Source: Thermohalobaculum xanthum
GTDB lineage: Bacteria; Pseudomonadota; Alphaproteobacteria; Rhodobacterales; Rhodobacteraceae
DNA length: 39,935 bases
Assembly: GCF_016623495.1 (NCBI RefSeq)
Contig: NZ_JAEHHL010000017.1
Coordinates: 1 to 39,935, forward strand
Direction of reading: 5' to 3'
Each line of letters starts with the position of its first letter. Within the stretch, counting starts at the first letter, position 1. Shown here one piece after another: positions 26,175-34,289 of the stretch. The notes below the pieces were generated by a model that searched no databases, was not told the DNA's origin, and saw only the letters and a list, made by a program, of their open reading frames with translations. The position numbers and the translations under genes were made by a program.

Positions 26175-26705
26175 GTGAGCGACGGCGGCCCGACCGCGGC
26201 GTCGGGGCTGGACGTCGTCATCCACCGTCTCGCCGCCGGCTGGGCGATTCTCGGCGGGGTGGTGCTGGCCGCGATCGTGCTGGTGACGACGGCGAACATT
26301 GCGCTCTTCGCCGCGCATCGCGTGGCGGCGCTGTGGGGCGGGTCGGTCGCCGGCCTGCCGGGCTACGAGGATTTCGTGCGCCTGGCGGTGTCGGCGGCGG
26401 CGCTGATGCTGCTGCCCTGGTGCCAGGCGCGGCGCGGGCACGTGGCCGTCGACCTGTTCGTGTCGGGCATGCCCGCCGGCCTGCAGCGCCTGCTCGACCG
26501 CCTGTGGCTCGCGCTCACGGTCGCGCTTGCCGTGTTCCTGCTGGTGATGGCGGCGCAGGGGATGGCCGAGACCCGCGCTGACGGCGTGTTGTCACCGATC
26601 CTGGGCTGGCCGGAATGGCCATTCTACCTGCCTGGACTGGCCTCGCTGGCGCTGTGGGCGGCGGTGGCGGCGAGCCAGGCGATCGCGCGGCCCGTGGATC
26701 CCTGA
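26175..26705 (+). CDS. TRAP transporter small permease (DctQ family)
   Basis: The 176-residue protein has about four hydrophobic helices: WAILGGVVLAAIVLVTTANI, a second around RLAVSAAALMLLPW, a third LTVALAVFLLVMAAQG and a fourth near the end. The middle motif CQARRGHVAVDLF is the characteristic DctQ signature (RxGHxxVD). It starts with GTG 3 bases after dctP and its stop overlaps the dctM ATG by one base (TGATG). Confidence 0.9.
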   Translation: MSDGGPTAASGLDVVIHRLAAGWAILGGVVLAAIVLVTTANIALFAAHRVAALWGGSVAGLPGYEDFVRLAVSAAALMLLPWCQARRGHVAVDLFVSGMPAGLQRLLDRLWLALTVALAVFLLVMAAQGMAETRADGVLSPILGWPEWPFYLPGLASLALWAAVAASQAIARPVDP

Positions 26706-28090
26706 TGAGCGATCCGCACACCATCGGAATTGCGGGGCTTGGCGTCCTGTTCCTGCTGCTGGCGCTGCGGATGCCGGTGGGGCTGGCCATGGTCGCCGTC
26801 GGCATCGGCGGCAATTACGTGCTGTCGCTGGTGGTGCCCTATCTGCGCTTCGAGCCGTATCTGCTGCAGTTCAAGACGCTGCTCTGGCAGAACGTCGCGA
26901 ATTACGACCTGTCGGTCGTGCCGCTTTTCGTGCTGATGGGGTTGCTGGCCGCCCGTGCCGACCTGTCGGGCGACCTGTTCAGGGGCATGAGCGCGGCGCT
27001 GGGCCGGGTGCGAGGCGGGGTCGCGATGGCCGCGGCCGGCGCCTGCGCGGGCTTCGGCGCGGTCTGCGGCTCGTCGCTTGCCACCGCCTCGACCATGGGC
27101 CGCGTGGCGCTGCCGCAGCTCGACGCGCTGGGCTACAGCCCGCGGCTGGCCACCGGGACGCTGGCGGCGGGGGGGACGCTGGGTATCCTGATCCCGCCCT
27201 CGGTGGCGCTGGTTATCTACGCGATCATCGTCGAGGCCTCGATCATCGAGATGTTCCGCGCGGCGCTGATCCCCGGCCTGATCGCGGTTGCGGGCTTCGT
27301 CGCGGTCATCTGGCTCAGGGTCCGGCTGTCGCCGGGCCTCGCACCGCTTCCGACGCCGCTGCCCCGGGCCGAGCGGGTGGTGGCCTACCGGCGGCTTCTG
27401 CCCGTCGTGCTGATCTTCGGGGTGATTATCCTGGGCCTTGGGGCAGGGCTCTTCACGCCAACGCCGGCGGCGGCCTTCGGGGTCTTCGTGATCGCCGCCT
27501 ACGCGATGCTGCGGCCCGGCGAGCGGCGGCTTGGCCTCGGCGGGACGGCCGATGCCCTGCGCGAAACCGCGGTGACCGCGGGCATGATCACCTTCATCCT
27601 GTTCGGCGCCGAGGTGCTGAAGGGCTTCTTCACCCGCGCGGGCCTGCCCGCCGCCCTGGCCGAGTGGGCCGGTGGCTCGGGCCTCGATCCGCTGACGGTG
27701 CTGGTGGTCATGCTGCTCGCGCTGATCGTGCTTGGCTGCTTCATGGAGAGCCTTGCGATGATCCTTGTGGTGGTGCCGTTCTTCTGGCCGACGCTGGTCG
27801 AGCTGAACGGGGGCGACTATGCCACCGCGGCGACCTCGGCCTTCGGCATGGACGCGGGTGAGCTCAAGATCTGGTTCGGGGTGCTCGCGCTGATCGTGGT
27901 CGAGCTTGGGCTGATCACGCCGCCCGTGGGGCTCAACGTCTTCATCATCGCCCAGCTCTCGGGCGGCATCGCGATGCGCGAGACCTTCCTGGGCGTCATG
28001 CCGTTCTTCGGCGCCGAACTGCTGCGCGTCGCGCTGATCCTGCTGGCGCCCGGCGTCGCGCTGTTCCTGCCGCGCCTGCTGGCTGGCTGA
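26705..28090 (+). CDS. TRAP transporter large permease (DctM family)
   Basis: The 461-residue protein is a 12-helix sodium-coupled symporter subunit. Family marks are VPLFVLMGLLAARADLSGDL, FGAVCGSSLATASTMGRVAL, GTLAAGGTLGILIPPSVALV, and LGLITPPVGLNVFII near the end. ATG 26705 overlaps the DctQ stop. With DctP and DctQ the set is complete. The gene is convergent with the TPR-protein gene 17 bases downstream. Confidence 0.94.
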   Translation: MSDPHTIGIAGLGVLFLLLALRMPVGLAMVAVGIGGNYVLSLVVPYLRFEPYLLQFKTLLWQNVANYDLSVVPLFVLMGLLAARADLSGDLFRGMSAALGRVRGGVAMAAAGACAGFGAVCGSSLATASTMGRVALPQLDALGYSPRLATGTLAAGGTLGILIPPSVALVIYAIIVEASIIEMFRAALIPGLIAVAGFVAVIWLRVRLSPGLAPLPTPLPRAERVVAYRRLLPVVLIFGVIILGLGAGLFTPTPAAAFGVFVIAAYAMLRPGERRLGLGGTADALRETAVTAGMITFILFGAEVLKGFFTRAGLPAALAEWAGGSGLDPLTVLVVMLLALIVLGCFMESLAMILVVVPFFWPTLVELNGGDYATAATSAFGMDAGELKIWFGVLALIVVELGLITPPVGLNVFIIAQLSGGIAMRETFLGVMPFFGAELLRVALILLAPGVALFLPRLLAG

Positions 28091-28107
28091 CGGCGTGCGC
28101 CGAGCGG

Positions 28108-29766
28108 CTATTCGGCGGCCATCGCCGTGCGGCGGCAGAAGCACGACGCCTTGACCGGCACCTCGGCGCGCGCCACCGCGAGGTCGAGCCGCTGCTTGAT
28201 CAGCGGCGCCTCGACCGTGTCGCCGCGGCGGGTCAGGCACTCGTGCAGCCCGTGCAGGGACCACAGGTTGTCCGGGTGCTGGCAGGCCCGGCTGAGCGTC
28301 CCGTCGAGCCCCAGGTCGGCGCGATAGACGGCCTCGGCCTCGTCGACGCGGCCCTGCTCGAGCAGCAGGGCGCCCAGCGCGTGGCGCGTGGGCTGCATCC
28401 AGCCCCAAGGCTCGTCATAGGGCAGCGCGTCGTCGAGCGCGACCGACCGGCGCAGATGCGCGAAGGCGGCGTCGTGGTTGCCCTTGCGGTATTCGAGCTC
28501 GCCCATCAGCATCTCCTCGGCGACGCCGAGCAGGTCCACGACCGTGTTGTTGTGAACCCGGCGGCTGTCGGGGACACGGGTCTTGGCCGCCATGAACTGG
28601 GCCTTTTCGGTCTCGGCCTCGGCGACATTGCCCAGCGCGGAATGCGCGACCGCCCTGGCGTAGTGCATCATCGCGACGTTCGAGCAGTAGAGCTCCTGAT
28701 CCTTGGGCAGGTCCTGCGCGATGATCTCGCGCCACTTGCCGAAGCGCACGAGCACATGCTGCTTCATCGTCAGGTACGCCTCGAGGAAATCGGCCATGGG
28801 TGGCGACTCGATGCGCAGCACCGCCTCGGGCACCGTGGCGATCAGCTCCTCGGCCGCGGCGATGGCGGGCGTGTACTGGCCCAGGAACATCGCGCCGTAG
28901 ATCGCGAAGTGGAAATTGTGGATCACGTAGATCAGGTAGATGCCCGGATGCTCGGCGTAGGCGAGGAAGCGCCGGTCTGGCTCGAGGGCCTTCTGGTTGT
29001 AGACCAGCACATCCCGATAGAAGCCGCACAGGACGTCGAGATGCGTGGGCATGTGGATCAGGTGGCCCGAGTCCGGCATGATCGCACGCAGCCGGTCGCC
29101 GGCGCGCAGCGCCCGTTGCGGGAAGGGCGACATCTCCATCAGGTGGACATAGAGATGCAGCAGTCCCGGATGGTCCCATGACGCGGGGATGCGGCTGAAG
29201 GCATGCTCGAGCGCGGCCATCGCCTCCTCGGTGCCCGCGCCCTCGGCGGGCTTGCCGGTGGACAGGTTCCACATCTTCCACGGTGTCTCGTTCATGATCG
29301 ACTCGACGAAGACCGTGCGCACGTCGAGATCGTCGGGCCAGGATTCGAAGATCTTGCGCATCTCGTTCGTGTAGGCCTTGTCCCAGGGCGCCATGTCCTC
29401 GATCGCCTCGCGCTGGGGATAGCGCGCGGGCAGCGCCTGGATCAGCGCCTGCTCGACCGGGGTGGCGCCCCCGGCATGGGCCAGCGCCATCTGCATCGCG
29501 TCATAGGATGCGGCGAGGGCAATCTGGCGGCCATTCGGGTCATAGAGATGCCAGGGCAGGTTGTAGTTCGGGCCCGATGCATAGCTGATGCCCCAGTGGG
29601 CCATCGCGCATTCCGGGTCGTGCTCGGTCGCCTTGGCAAAGCACCTGATCGCCTCGCCATGGTTGAAGCCGTAGAGCCAGTTGAGCCCGCGATCGAACCA
29701 AAGCTGCGCTTCGGGGGACGACGTGGATACTTTCCGGCCGTAACTGCCGAGGTCGAAATAAGCCAT
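28108..29766 (-). CDS. TPR-repeat protein with conserved histidine motifs
   Basis: The 552-residue soluble protein has no signal peptide or membrane helix. The N-terminal part reads LGSYGRKVSTSSPEAQLWFD, RGLNWLYGFNHGEAIRCF and DPECAMAHWGISYA, the start of a widespread family of unknown function built from tetratricopeptide-like helix pairs. His-rich motifs follow: HLYVH at 204-208 and HLIHMPTH at 235-242, conserved in relatives as I recall them, and HNFHFAIYGA later. The C-terminus ends with CFCRRT. The histidines could hold a metal, suggesting an enzyme rather than only a scaffold, but no activity is known to me. ATG 29766 has GGAG about 9 bases upstream. Confidence 0.8.
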   Translation of the reverse strand: MAYFDLGSYGRKVSTSSPEAQLWFDRGLNWLYGFNHGEAIRCFAKATEHDPECAMAHWGISYASGPNYNLPWHLYDPNGRQIALAASYDAMQMALAHAGGATPVEQALIQALPARYPQREAIEDMAPWDKAYTNEMRKIFESWPDDLDVRTVFVESIMNETPWKMWNLSTGKPAEGAGTEEAMAALEHAFSRIPASWDHPGLLHLYVHLMEMSPFPQRALRAGDRLRAIMPDSGHLIHMPTHLDVLCGFYRDVLVYNQKALEPDRRFLAYAEHPGIYLIYVIHNFHFAIYGAMFLGQYTPAIAAAEELIATVPEAVLRIESPPMADFLEAYLTMKQHVLVRFGKWREIIAQDLPKDQELYCSNVAMMHYARAVAHSALGNVAEAETEKAQFMAAKTRVPDSRRVHNNTVVDLLGVAEEMLMGELEYRKGNHDAAFAHLRRSVALDDALPYDEPWGWMQPTRHALGALLLEQGRVDEAEAVYRADLGLDGTLSRACQHPDNLWSLHGLHECLTRRGDTVEAPLIKQRLDLAVARAEVPVKASCFCRRTAMAAE

Positions 29767-29867
29767 GGGGCGGGCTCCTTTTCGCGGCTGCAATCAAGGG
29801 CTGAAATCGCTGGCCATCCTACGCGCCGAGCGCGATGCGGCCAAACGGAACCTTGACCGGCCGTCGC

Positions 29868-30611
29868 CTAGCCCAGCGCCTTGGCGATCATGGTGACGCC
29901 CACCACCAGGAGCGCGACGAAGAAGATCCGTCGGAACAGCGCCTCCGAGATCCGGTTGCGCACGCGCTGGCCCAGCCACAGTCCGGCGAAGGCAGGGATC
30001 ACCGCGCCGGCCGACAGGGTAATGACCTCGGACGACACCAGCCCGTGATTGCCGAGCGCGACCGCAAGCCCGGTGCTGATCGTCAGGAAGGTCAAGCCCA
30101 GCGCCTGCACGAAGCGATCGCGCCCCAGGCCCAGGGTCTGCAGATAAAGGATCCCCGGCACGATGAAGAGGCCGGTCATGCCGAACAGCATCCCGCCCGT
30201 GCCGCCCGCCAGCGGCGACATCCAGCTTTCGCGGCGGCCGGGCGGAGGCAGCTGCGGGGTGAGCAGCGCGAAGGCCGAATAGGCCGCGAGCATCCCGCCG
30301 AGCACCATCTCGAGCGCGTCGGTGTCGGCATCCGCGAGCACGCCGACGCCGATCCAGATGCCGACCTGCGAGGCGAGCAGGAACGGCCACAGGCGCCGGG
30401 CCAGTTCGCCCAGCGCCGGGCCCGCCAGCGCCTGCCAGATGTTCGACAGGATCGAGGGCAGGACCATCACCGCCACCGCGCTCTTCAGCCCGATCAGTGG
30501 CGCGAGGATCGGCAGCGCCACCACGGGCATGCCCAGGCCCAGTGCGCCCTTGACGGCGCCGCCCATCAGGAAGCCCGCAATCACGGCCAAAATGGCGGAG
30601 AGGTCGGGCAT
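29868..30611 (-). CDS. TauE/SafE-family (TSUP) membrane permease
   Basis: The 247-residue protein has about eight hydrophobic helices in the TSUP arrangement: FLMGGAVKGALGLGMPVVAL at the N-terminus and GGTGGMLFGMTGLFIVPGIL in the middle, two related glycine-rich repeats typical of the family. Members export or import sulfonates, sulfite or sulfoacetate; the substrate here is unknown. It starts 4 bases after the MFS stop and is therefore probably in one operon with it. Confidence 0.9.
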   Translation of the reverse strand: MPDLSAILAVIAGFLMGGAVKGALGLGMPVVALPILAPLIGLKSAVAVMVLPSILSNIWQALAGPALGELARRLWPFLLASQVGIWIGVGVLADADTDALEMVLGGMLAAYSAFALLTPQLPPPGRRESWMSPLAGGTGGMLFGMTGLFIVPGILYLQTLGLGRDRFVQALGLTFLTISTGLAVALGNHGLVSSEVITLSAGAVIPAFAGLWLGQRVRNRISEALFRRIFFVALLVVGVTMIAKALG

Positions 30612-30615
30612 GCGA

Positions 30616-31908
30616 TCAGGCGGCCGCCGCCCGCGGGCGCAGCGCAGCACCCCCGCGCCCGGCCAACAGCAACCAAAGCGCGATCCCGAGGTTGAGCAGG
30701 TTCCAGGCGATCCCGTTCAGGAAGGCGGCCATGTAGCTGCCGGTGAGGTCGTAGATCTCGCCCGACATCCAACCGCCCAGTGCCATGCCCAGAACGGTGG
30801 CCATCAGCACCGCGCTGACGCGCCGCCCGGCCTCTCGCGCGGGGAAATGGTCGCGAACGATCAGCGCGTAGCTCGGCACGATACCGCCCTGGCTGAGGCC
30901 GAACAGCGCGGCCACGAGGTAGAGCGAGACGATGCCGTCGAACGGCAGGAAGAATGTCAGCGCCACCGCCTGCAGCGCCGAGCCCAGGATCAGCGTGCCA
31001 AGCCCGCCGATGCGGTCGGCGATGAAGCCCGAGGCCAGGCGGCTGGCGATGCCCAGCGCCAGCATCATTGACAGCATCTCGGCGCCGACCGCGGGTCCGT
31101 AGCCGAGGTCGACGCAATAGGCCACAAGGTGAACCTGCGGCATCGACATCGCCACGCAGCACGCAACACCCGCCAGCAGGAGCAGGGCCTGCAGCCGCGC
31201 CGGCGGCATCACCGCGCGGCGCGTTGTGCGCTGGCCCGGCGCCGGCGCGGGGGCGTCCTCGATCACCGGGCGGCGGCGCATCATCAGCGACAGCGGCAGC
31301 AGCGTGACCAGGCAGAACGCGCCGACCCCCATATGGGCGGAGCGCCAGCCCCAGAGCTCGGTCGCCCACTGGATCAGTGGCGGCCAGATCGCGCCGGCGG
31401 CATAGCTGCCCGACGCCGCGATCGCCACGGCGATGCCGCGCCGGCGCCGGAACCAGTGAGAGACGTCGGCGACCAGCGGGCCGAAGCTGGGCGAGCTGCC
31501 CAGCATGCCGATCAGCACCGCCTGGGCGATCAGGAATTGCGTGTAGCTTTGCGCAAGCCCCGCCGCCGCGTAGCCAAGACCCAGCATCACCGCGCCCAGT
31601 CCCAGCGGCACCGCGATGCCGAAGCGGTCGGCCAGCCGGCCCATCAGCACGCCGCCGGCGGCAAAGCCGATCAGCGTCACGGTGTAGGGCAGCGATGCGC
31701 CACCACGGTCGATGCCGAACTCGGCCTCGATCACCGGCAGCACGACCACCGCGGACCACAGCCCCACTCCCCCGATCGCCGCCATCGCGAAGGACAGCGC
31801 AAGCCTCCACCAGGCGCGCGCGCTGTCGGGCGCCACGGCGTCTGCCGCCGCGTCATGCGTGGCGGAGGGCGGCTGGGTCGGGTGCATTGGGTCGACGCTG
31901 GCGGACAT
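30616..31908 (-). CDS. Major facilitator superfamily transporter
   Basis: The 430-residue protein has about 12 membrane helices after a ~35-residue soluble start. MFS marks are GGVLMGRLADRFGIAVPLGL between helices 2 and 3 and ASRLASGFIADRIGGLGTLI in the second half. The pattern resembles the monocarboxylate/oxalate-formate branch (OFA/MCT), so a small organic anion is a possible cargo. Two starts are possible, ATG 31908 and ATG 31887, neither with a good ribosome site. It precedes the TauE-like gene by 4 bases. Confidence 0.88.
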   Translation of the reverse strand: MSASVDPMHPTQPPSATHDAAADAVAPDSARAWWRLALSFAMAAIGGVGLWSAVVVLPVIEAEFGIDRGGASLPYTVTLIGFAAGGVLMGRLADRFGIAVPLGLGAVMLGLGYAAAGLAQSYTQFLIAQAVLIGMLGSSPSFGPLVADVSHWFRRRRGIAVAIAASGSYAAGAIWPPLIQWATELWGWRSAHMGVGAFCLVTLLPLSLMMRRRPVIEDAPAPAPGQRTTRRAVMPPARLQALLLLAGVACCVAMSMPQVHLVAYCVDLGYGPAVGAEMLSMMLALGIASRLASGFIADRIGGLGTLILGSALQAVALTFFLPFDGIVSLYLVAALFGLSQGGIVPSYALIVRDHFPAREAGRRVSAVLMATVLGMALGGWMSGEIYDLTGSYMAAFLNGIAWNLLNLGIALWLLLAGRGGAALRPRAAAA

Positions 31909-32253
31909 GCGGATAAGGCCGGGGAGGGCGTGATGAAAAGCTCCCGCTGCGATACCCTGCCGCAGGGCCGCGCGGCAAGCGGGGCCGGTGCAAGGCAGCC
32001 TTGCACCCCGGAGATGACGCCCCGCCGTTAATCCTTCCTTGGGAAAGGCCCGCTAGTCTGGGCATGCGGTCGGGGACCGGGCGGCAAGGATCCGCTCACT
32101 CCCGCAGGCTCGCCGGAGCGCGTCGGTGCCTCTGGCTGCGGTGCCGTCGGCTCCGCTCCCGACAATCAACAAAACAACAAACGAACGGTGCCACGGACGC
32201 GCGAAGCCGCATCCGGCAATCAGCCCGCCCGGCGGCGCCGGAAGGGGGCAAGC
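31909..32253. other. Intergenic region between divergent MFS and membrane-protein genes
   Basis: No gene is supported here. The region holds a perfect inverted repeat (31987-32007) and, nearer the plus-strand gene, an A/C-rich leader (around 32163-32184) that is unusually low in G. No clear -35/-10 pair was identified. Confidence 0.5.
31987..32007. repeat. Perfect 10-base inverted repeat with 1-base centre
   Basis: GGTGCAAGGC and GCCTTGCACC flank a single A. As RNA the loop would be too short to fold fully, so it looks more like a dimer-binding operator. It lies 79 bases upstream of the MFS start codon and about 250 upstream of the divergent gene. Confidence 0.6.
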
Positions 32254-32859
32254 ATGACAGCCGACACTGCAGGGAAGGCGGCGGTCCGGGAAATCTGGGC
32301 GATGCTGCGCAAGATCAGGGATCAGTGGGTGATGATCGTGTTTCTGACCGGTGCGCTCGTCTGGGCGCGGGACACCTGGGAGCGGCTCGCGGCACTGCCC
32401 GCGGCGATCGACGGGATCGCCGCGGGGGTCGAGCAGCTGACCGGGCAGCTCGCGGCCGCCGGGGCGCTGGCCGGGCACGGTGCAGGCGCGCCGGGCGGGG
32501 CGGGGCGGGCAGGGCCCGTCCTCGGCTTTCCCGGCGAGCGGCACGGCGCGACCGACGCACGGCCGGGCGAATGGAGCGAGGTCCGCCTCGACCCGGTCCG
32601 CCCGACCGGGCGAAGCTGCGTGCCGCTCGAGCTTGATGCCTTCGTCGTCGACGCGGCGGGGCGCTGGTTCCAGGCCGAGGCGACGATCGGCGCCCCGCCG
32701 GTGCTCGAGCCCGAGGGCGATCTCGCCTTCGGTGTGCGGGTGCCGGCGGCGGTTCCGGCCGGACGGGCCGCGATCGCGCTCAGCTTCGTGCATGACTGCG
32801 GCGGAGACTTGGTGGTCGATGCCGCGCCCCGGCTGCCGATCCGGGTCCTCGCCGACTGA
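32254..32859 (+). CDS. Hypothetical single-pass membrane protein
   Basis: The 201-residue protein has one predicted helix (residues ~25-39, VMIVFLTGALVWA) after a short amphipathic start, then a helical stretch (RLAALPAAIDGIAAGVEQL) and a Gly/Ala-rich linker (~70-90). The C-terminal ~100 residues look beta-rich, VRLDPVRPTGRSCVPLELDA, with two cysteines. No family recognised. AAGGGGGCAAGC before ATG 32254 decides the start; the frame is open 22 codons further upstream. It is alone and ends in a strong terminator 22 bases downstream. Confidence 0.7.
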   Translation: MTADTAGKAAVREIWAMLRKIRDQWVMIVFLTGALVWARDTWERLAALPAAIDGIAAGVEQLTGQLAAAGALAGHGAGAPGGAGRAGPVLGFPGERHGATDARPGEWSEVRLDPVRPTGRSCVPLELDAFVVDAAGRWFQAEATIGAPPVLEPEGDLAFGVRVPAAVPAGRAAIALSFVHDCGGDLVVDAAPRLPIRVLAD

Positions 32860-32880
32860 GGGCCCGGCCTTCCCGCATCC

Positions 32881-32913
32881 TGGCGGACCGGCCCGTGCCG
32901 GTCCGCCATTTTT
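32881..32913 (+). terminator. Rho-independent terminator
   Basis: A perfect 11-base stem (TGGCGGACCGG, 32881-32891, with its complement at 32898-32908), a 6-base loop and TTTTT (32909-32913) directly after. It terminates the preceding membrane-protein gene and separates it from the polyamine-type transporter. Confidence 0.93.
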
Positions 32914-33015
32914 CGTCAGGACCCGCGCGCGGGGGTCGTTTTTGCTGCCCAGCATGGCGGCACTTGCTGCTTCCTGTGGCAGCATCCGTCGCGCAGTGTC
33001 ACGAATTGTTCGCAT

Positions 33016-33050
33016 TTGACGCAGGATCAGGCACAGCAAAGGCTTGTGCC
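33016..33050 (+). promoter_or_regulatory. Candidate promoter/operator of the polyamine-type ABC operon
   Basis: TTGACG (33016-33021) is a good -35 hexamer; the -10 at the right distance is poor (AAGGCT). An inverted repeat GGCACA (33030-33035) and TGTGCC (33045-33050) with a 9-base spacer covers that -10 position, as an operator would. By-eye only. Confidence 0.35.
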
Positions 33051-33117
33051 CAAGCCCGATCCTTGCTTTTCTCGACCTCAAGGCGCGAGCATGCGCGCCA
33101 CGTCGCAGGGTATGGAC

Positions 33118-34212
33118 ATGACCGCGGACAAAGCCGCTGACGCGTTCGTCGAATTCGAGCGTGTGCAGAAAAGTTACGACGGCGAGACGCTCGTCGTGAA
33201 AGATCTAAACCTCAACATCGGCCGGGGCGAGTTCCTGACCATGCTGGGGCCATCGGGCTCGGGCAAGACGACTTGCCTGATGATGCTCGCGGGCTTCGAG
33301 ACCGCGACCCATGGTGACATCAGGCTCGACGGCAAGGCCATCAACAACATCCCGCCGCACAAGCGTGGCATCGGGATGGTTTTCCAGAACTATGCGCTGT
33401 TCCCGCACATGACGGTGGCCGAGAACCTCGCCTTCCCGCTCGAGGTGCGCAAGCTGTCGAAGGCCGATATCGAGACGAAAGTCGGCCGTGCGCTCGACAT
33501 GGTGCAGATGAAGGCCTTCGGGGGGCGGCGTCCGGCGCAGCTCTCGGGCGGGCAGCAGCAGCGCATCGCGCTGGCGCGCGCGCTGGTCTTCGAGCCCGAG
33601 CTGGTGCTGATGGACGAGCCGCTCGGCGCGCTCGACAAGCAGCTGCGCGAGCACATGCAGTACGAGATCAAGCATCTGCACGAGCGGCTGGGCGTGACCG
33701 TGGTCTACGTCACCCACGACCAGTCCGAAGCGCTGACCATGTCGGACCGCATCGCGGTCTTCAACGACGGGGTGATCCAGCAGCTCGCGGGTCCCGCCAC
33801 ACTCTACGAGAAACCCGAGAACGCCTTCGTCGCCCAGTTCATCGGCGAGAACAACAAGCTGCGCGGCCGGGTCGAGAACATCGAGGGCAGCCACGCGGTC
33901 ATCGCGCTCGACAACGGGCCGAAGGTCAAGGCGCTCGCGGTGAACTGCGGCGGGATCGGAAAGCCGACGCTGCTGTCGATCCGTCCCGAGCGCGTCATCC
34001 TCGGCCCCGAGGCCGGCGAGACCGCGCTCAAGGGCCGTGTCGTCGAGTTGATCTATCTGGGCGACCATATCCGCTGTCGCATGGAAGTCGCGGGCGACGA
34101 CGAGTTCATCGTCAAGGTCCCGAACAACCATGCCCATGCGGTGCTGCAGGTCGGCGAGGAAACGCCGATCGGCTGGGTCGTGGACGACTGCCGCGCGCTC
34201 GACGCGGCCTGA
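33118..34212 (+). CDS. Polyamine-type ABC transporter ATP-binding protein (PotA-like)
   Basis: The 364-residue ATPase carries Walker A GPSGSGKT (44-51), Q-loop GMVFQNYALFPHMTVAENLA, signature LSGGQQQR, Walker B LVLMDEPLGALD and switch VTHDQSEALTMSD. The last ~120 residues (GENNKLRGRVENIEG, SIRPERVILG) form a TOBE domain as in PotA/FbpC. ATG 33118 has CAGGG 7 bases upstream; ATG 33112 and 33091 are in frame. It leads a four-gene transporter set with the binding protein and two permeases. Polyamine specificity is by family resemblance; related rhodobacterial operons are annotated as spermidine/putrescine importers. Confidence 0.93.
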   Translation: MTADKAADAFVEFERVQKSYDGETLVVKDLNLNIGRGEFLTMLGPSGSGKTTCLMMLAGFETATHGDIRLDGKAINNIPPHKRGIGMVFQNYALFPHMTVAENLAFPLEVRKLSKADIETKVGRALDMVQMKAFGGRRPAQLSGGQQQRIALARALVFEPELVLMDEPLGALDKQLREHMQYEIKHLHERLGVTVVYVTHDQSEALTMSDRIAVFNDGVIQQLAGPATLYEKPENAFVAQFIGENNKLRGRVENIEGSHAVIALDNGPKVKALAVNCGGIGKPTLLSIRPERVILGPEAGETALKGRVVELIYLGDHIRCRMEVAGDDEFIVKVPNNHAHAVLQVGEETPIGWVVDDCRALDAA

Positions 34213-34289
34213 CGTCATTCCGTCCGCGCACGGCCCGGGCGCGGCGGGTCTCAATCAGAACGGGTAAGAAGAAATCAGGGAGTCACAAG

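Noticed and set aside
26624-28408. A 594-codon minus-strand frame over dctM
   Set aside because: The product is a highly charged Arg/Gln/His-rich sequence antisense to a clear 12-helix permease.
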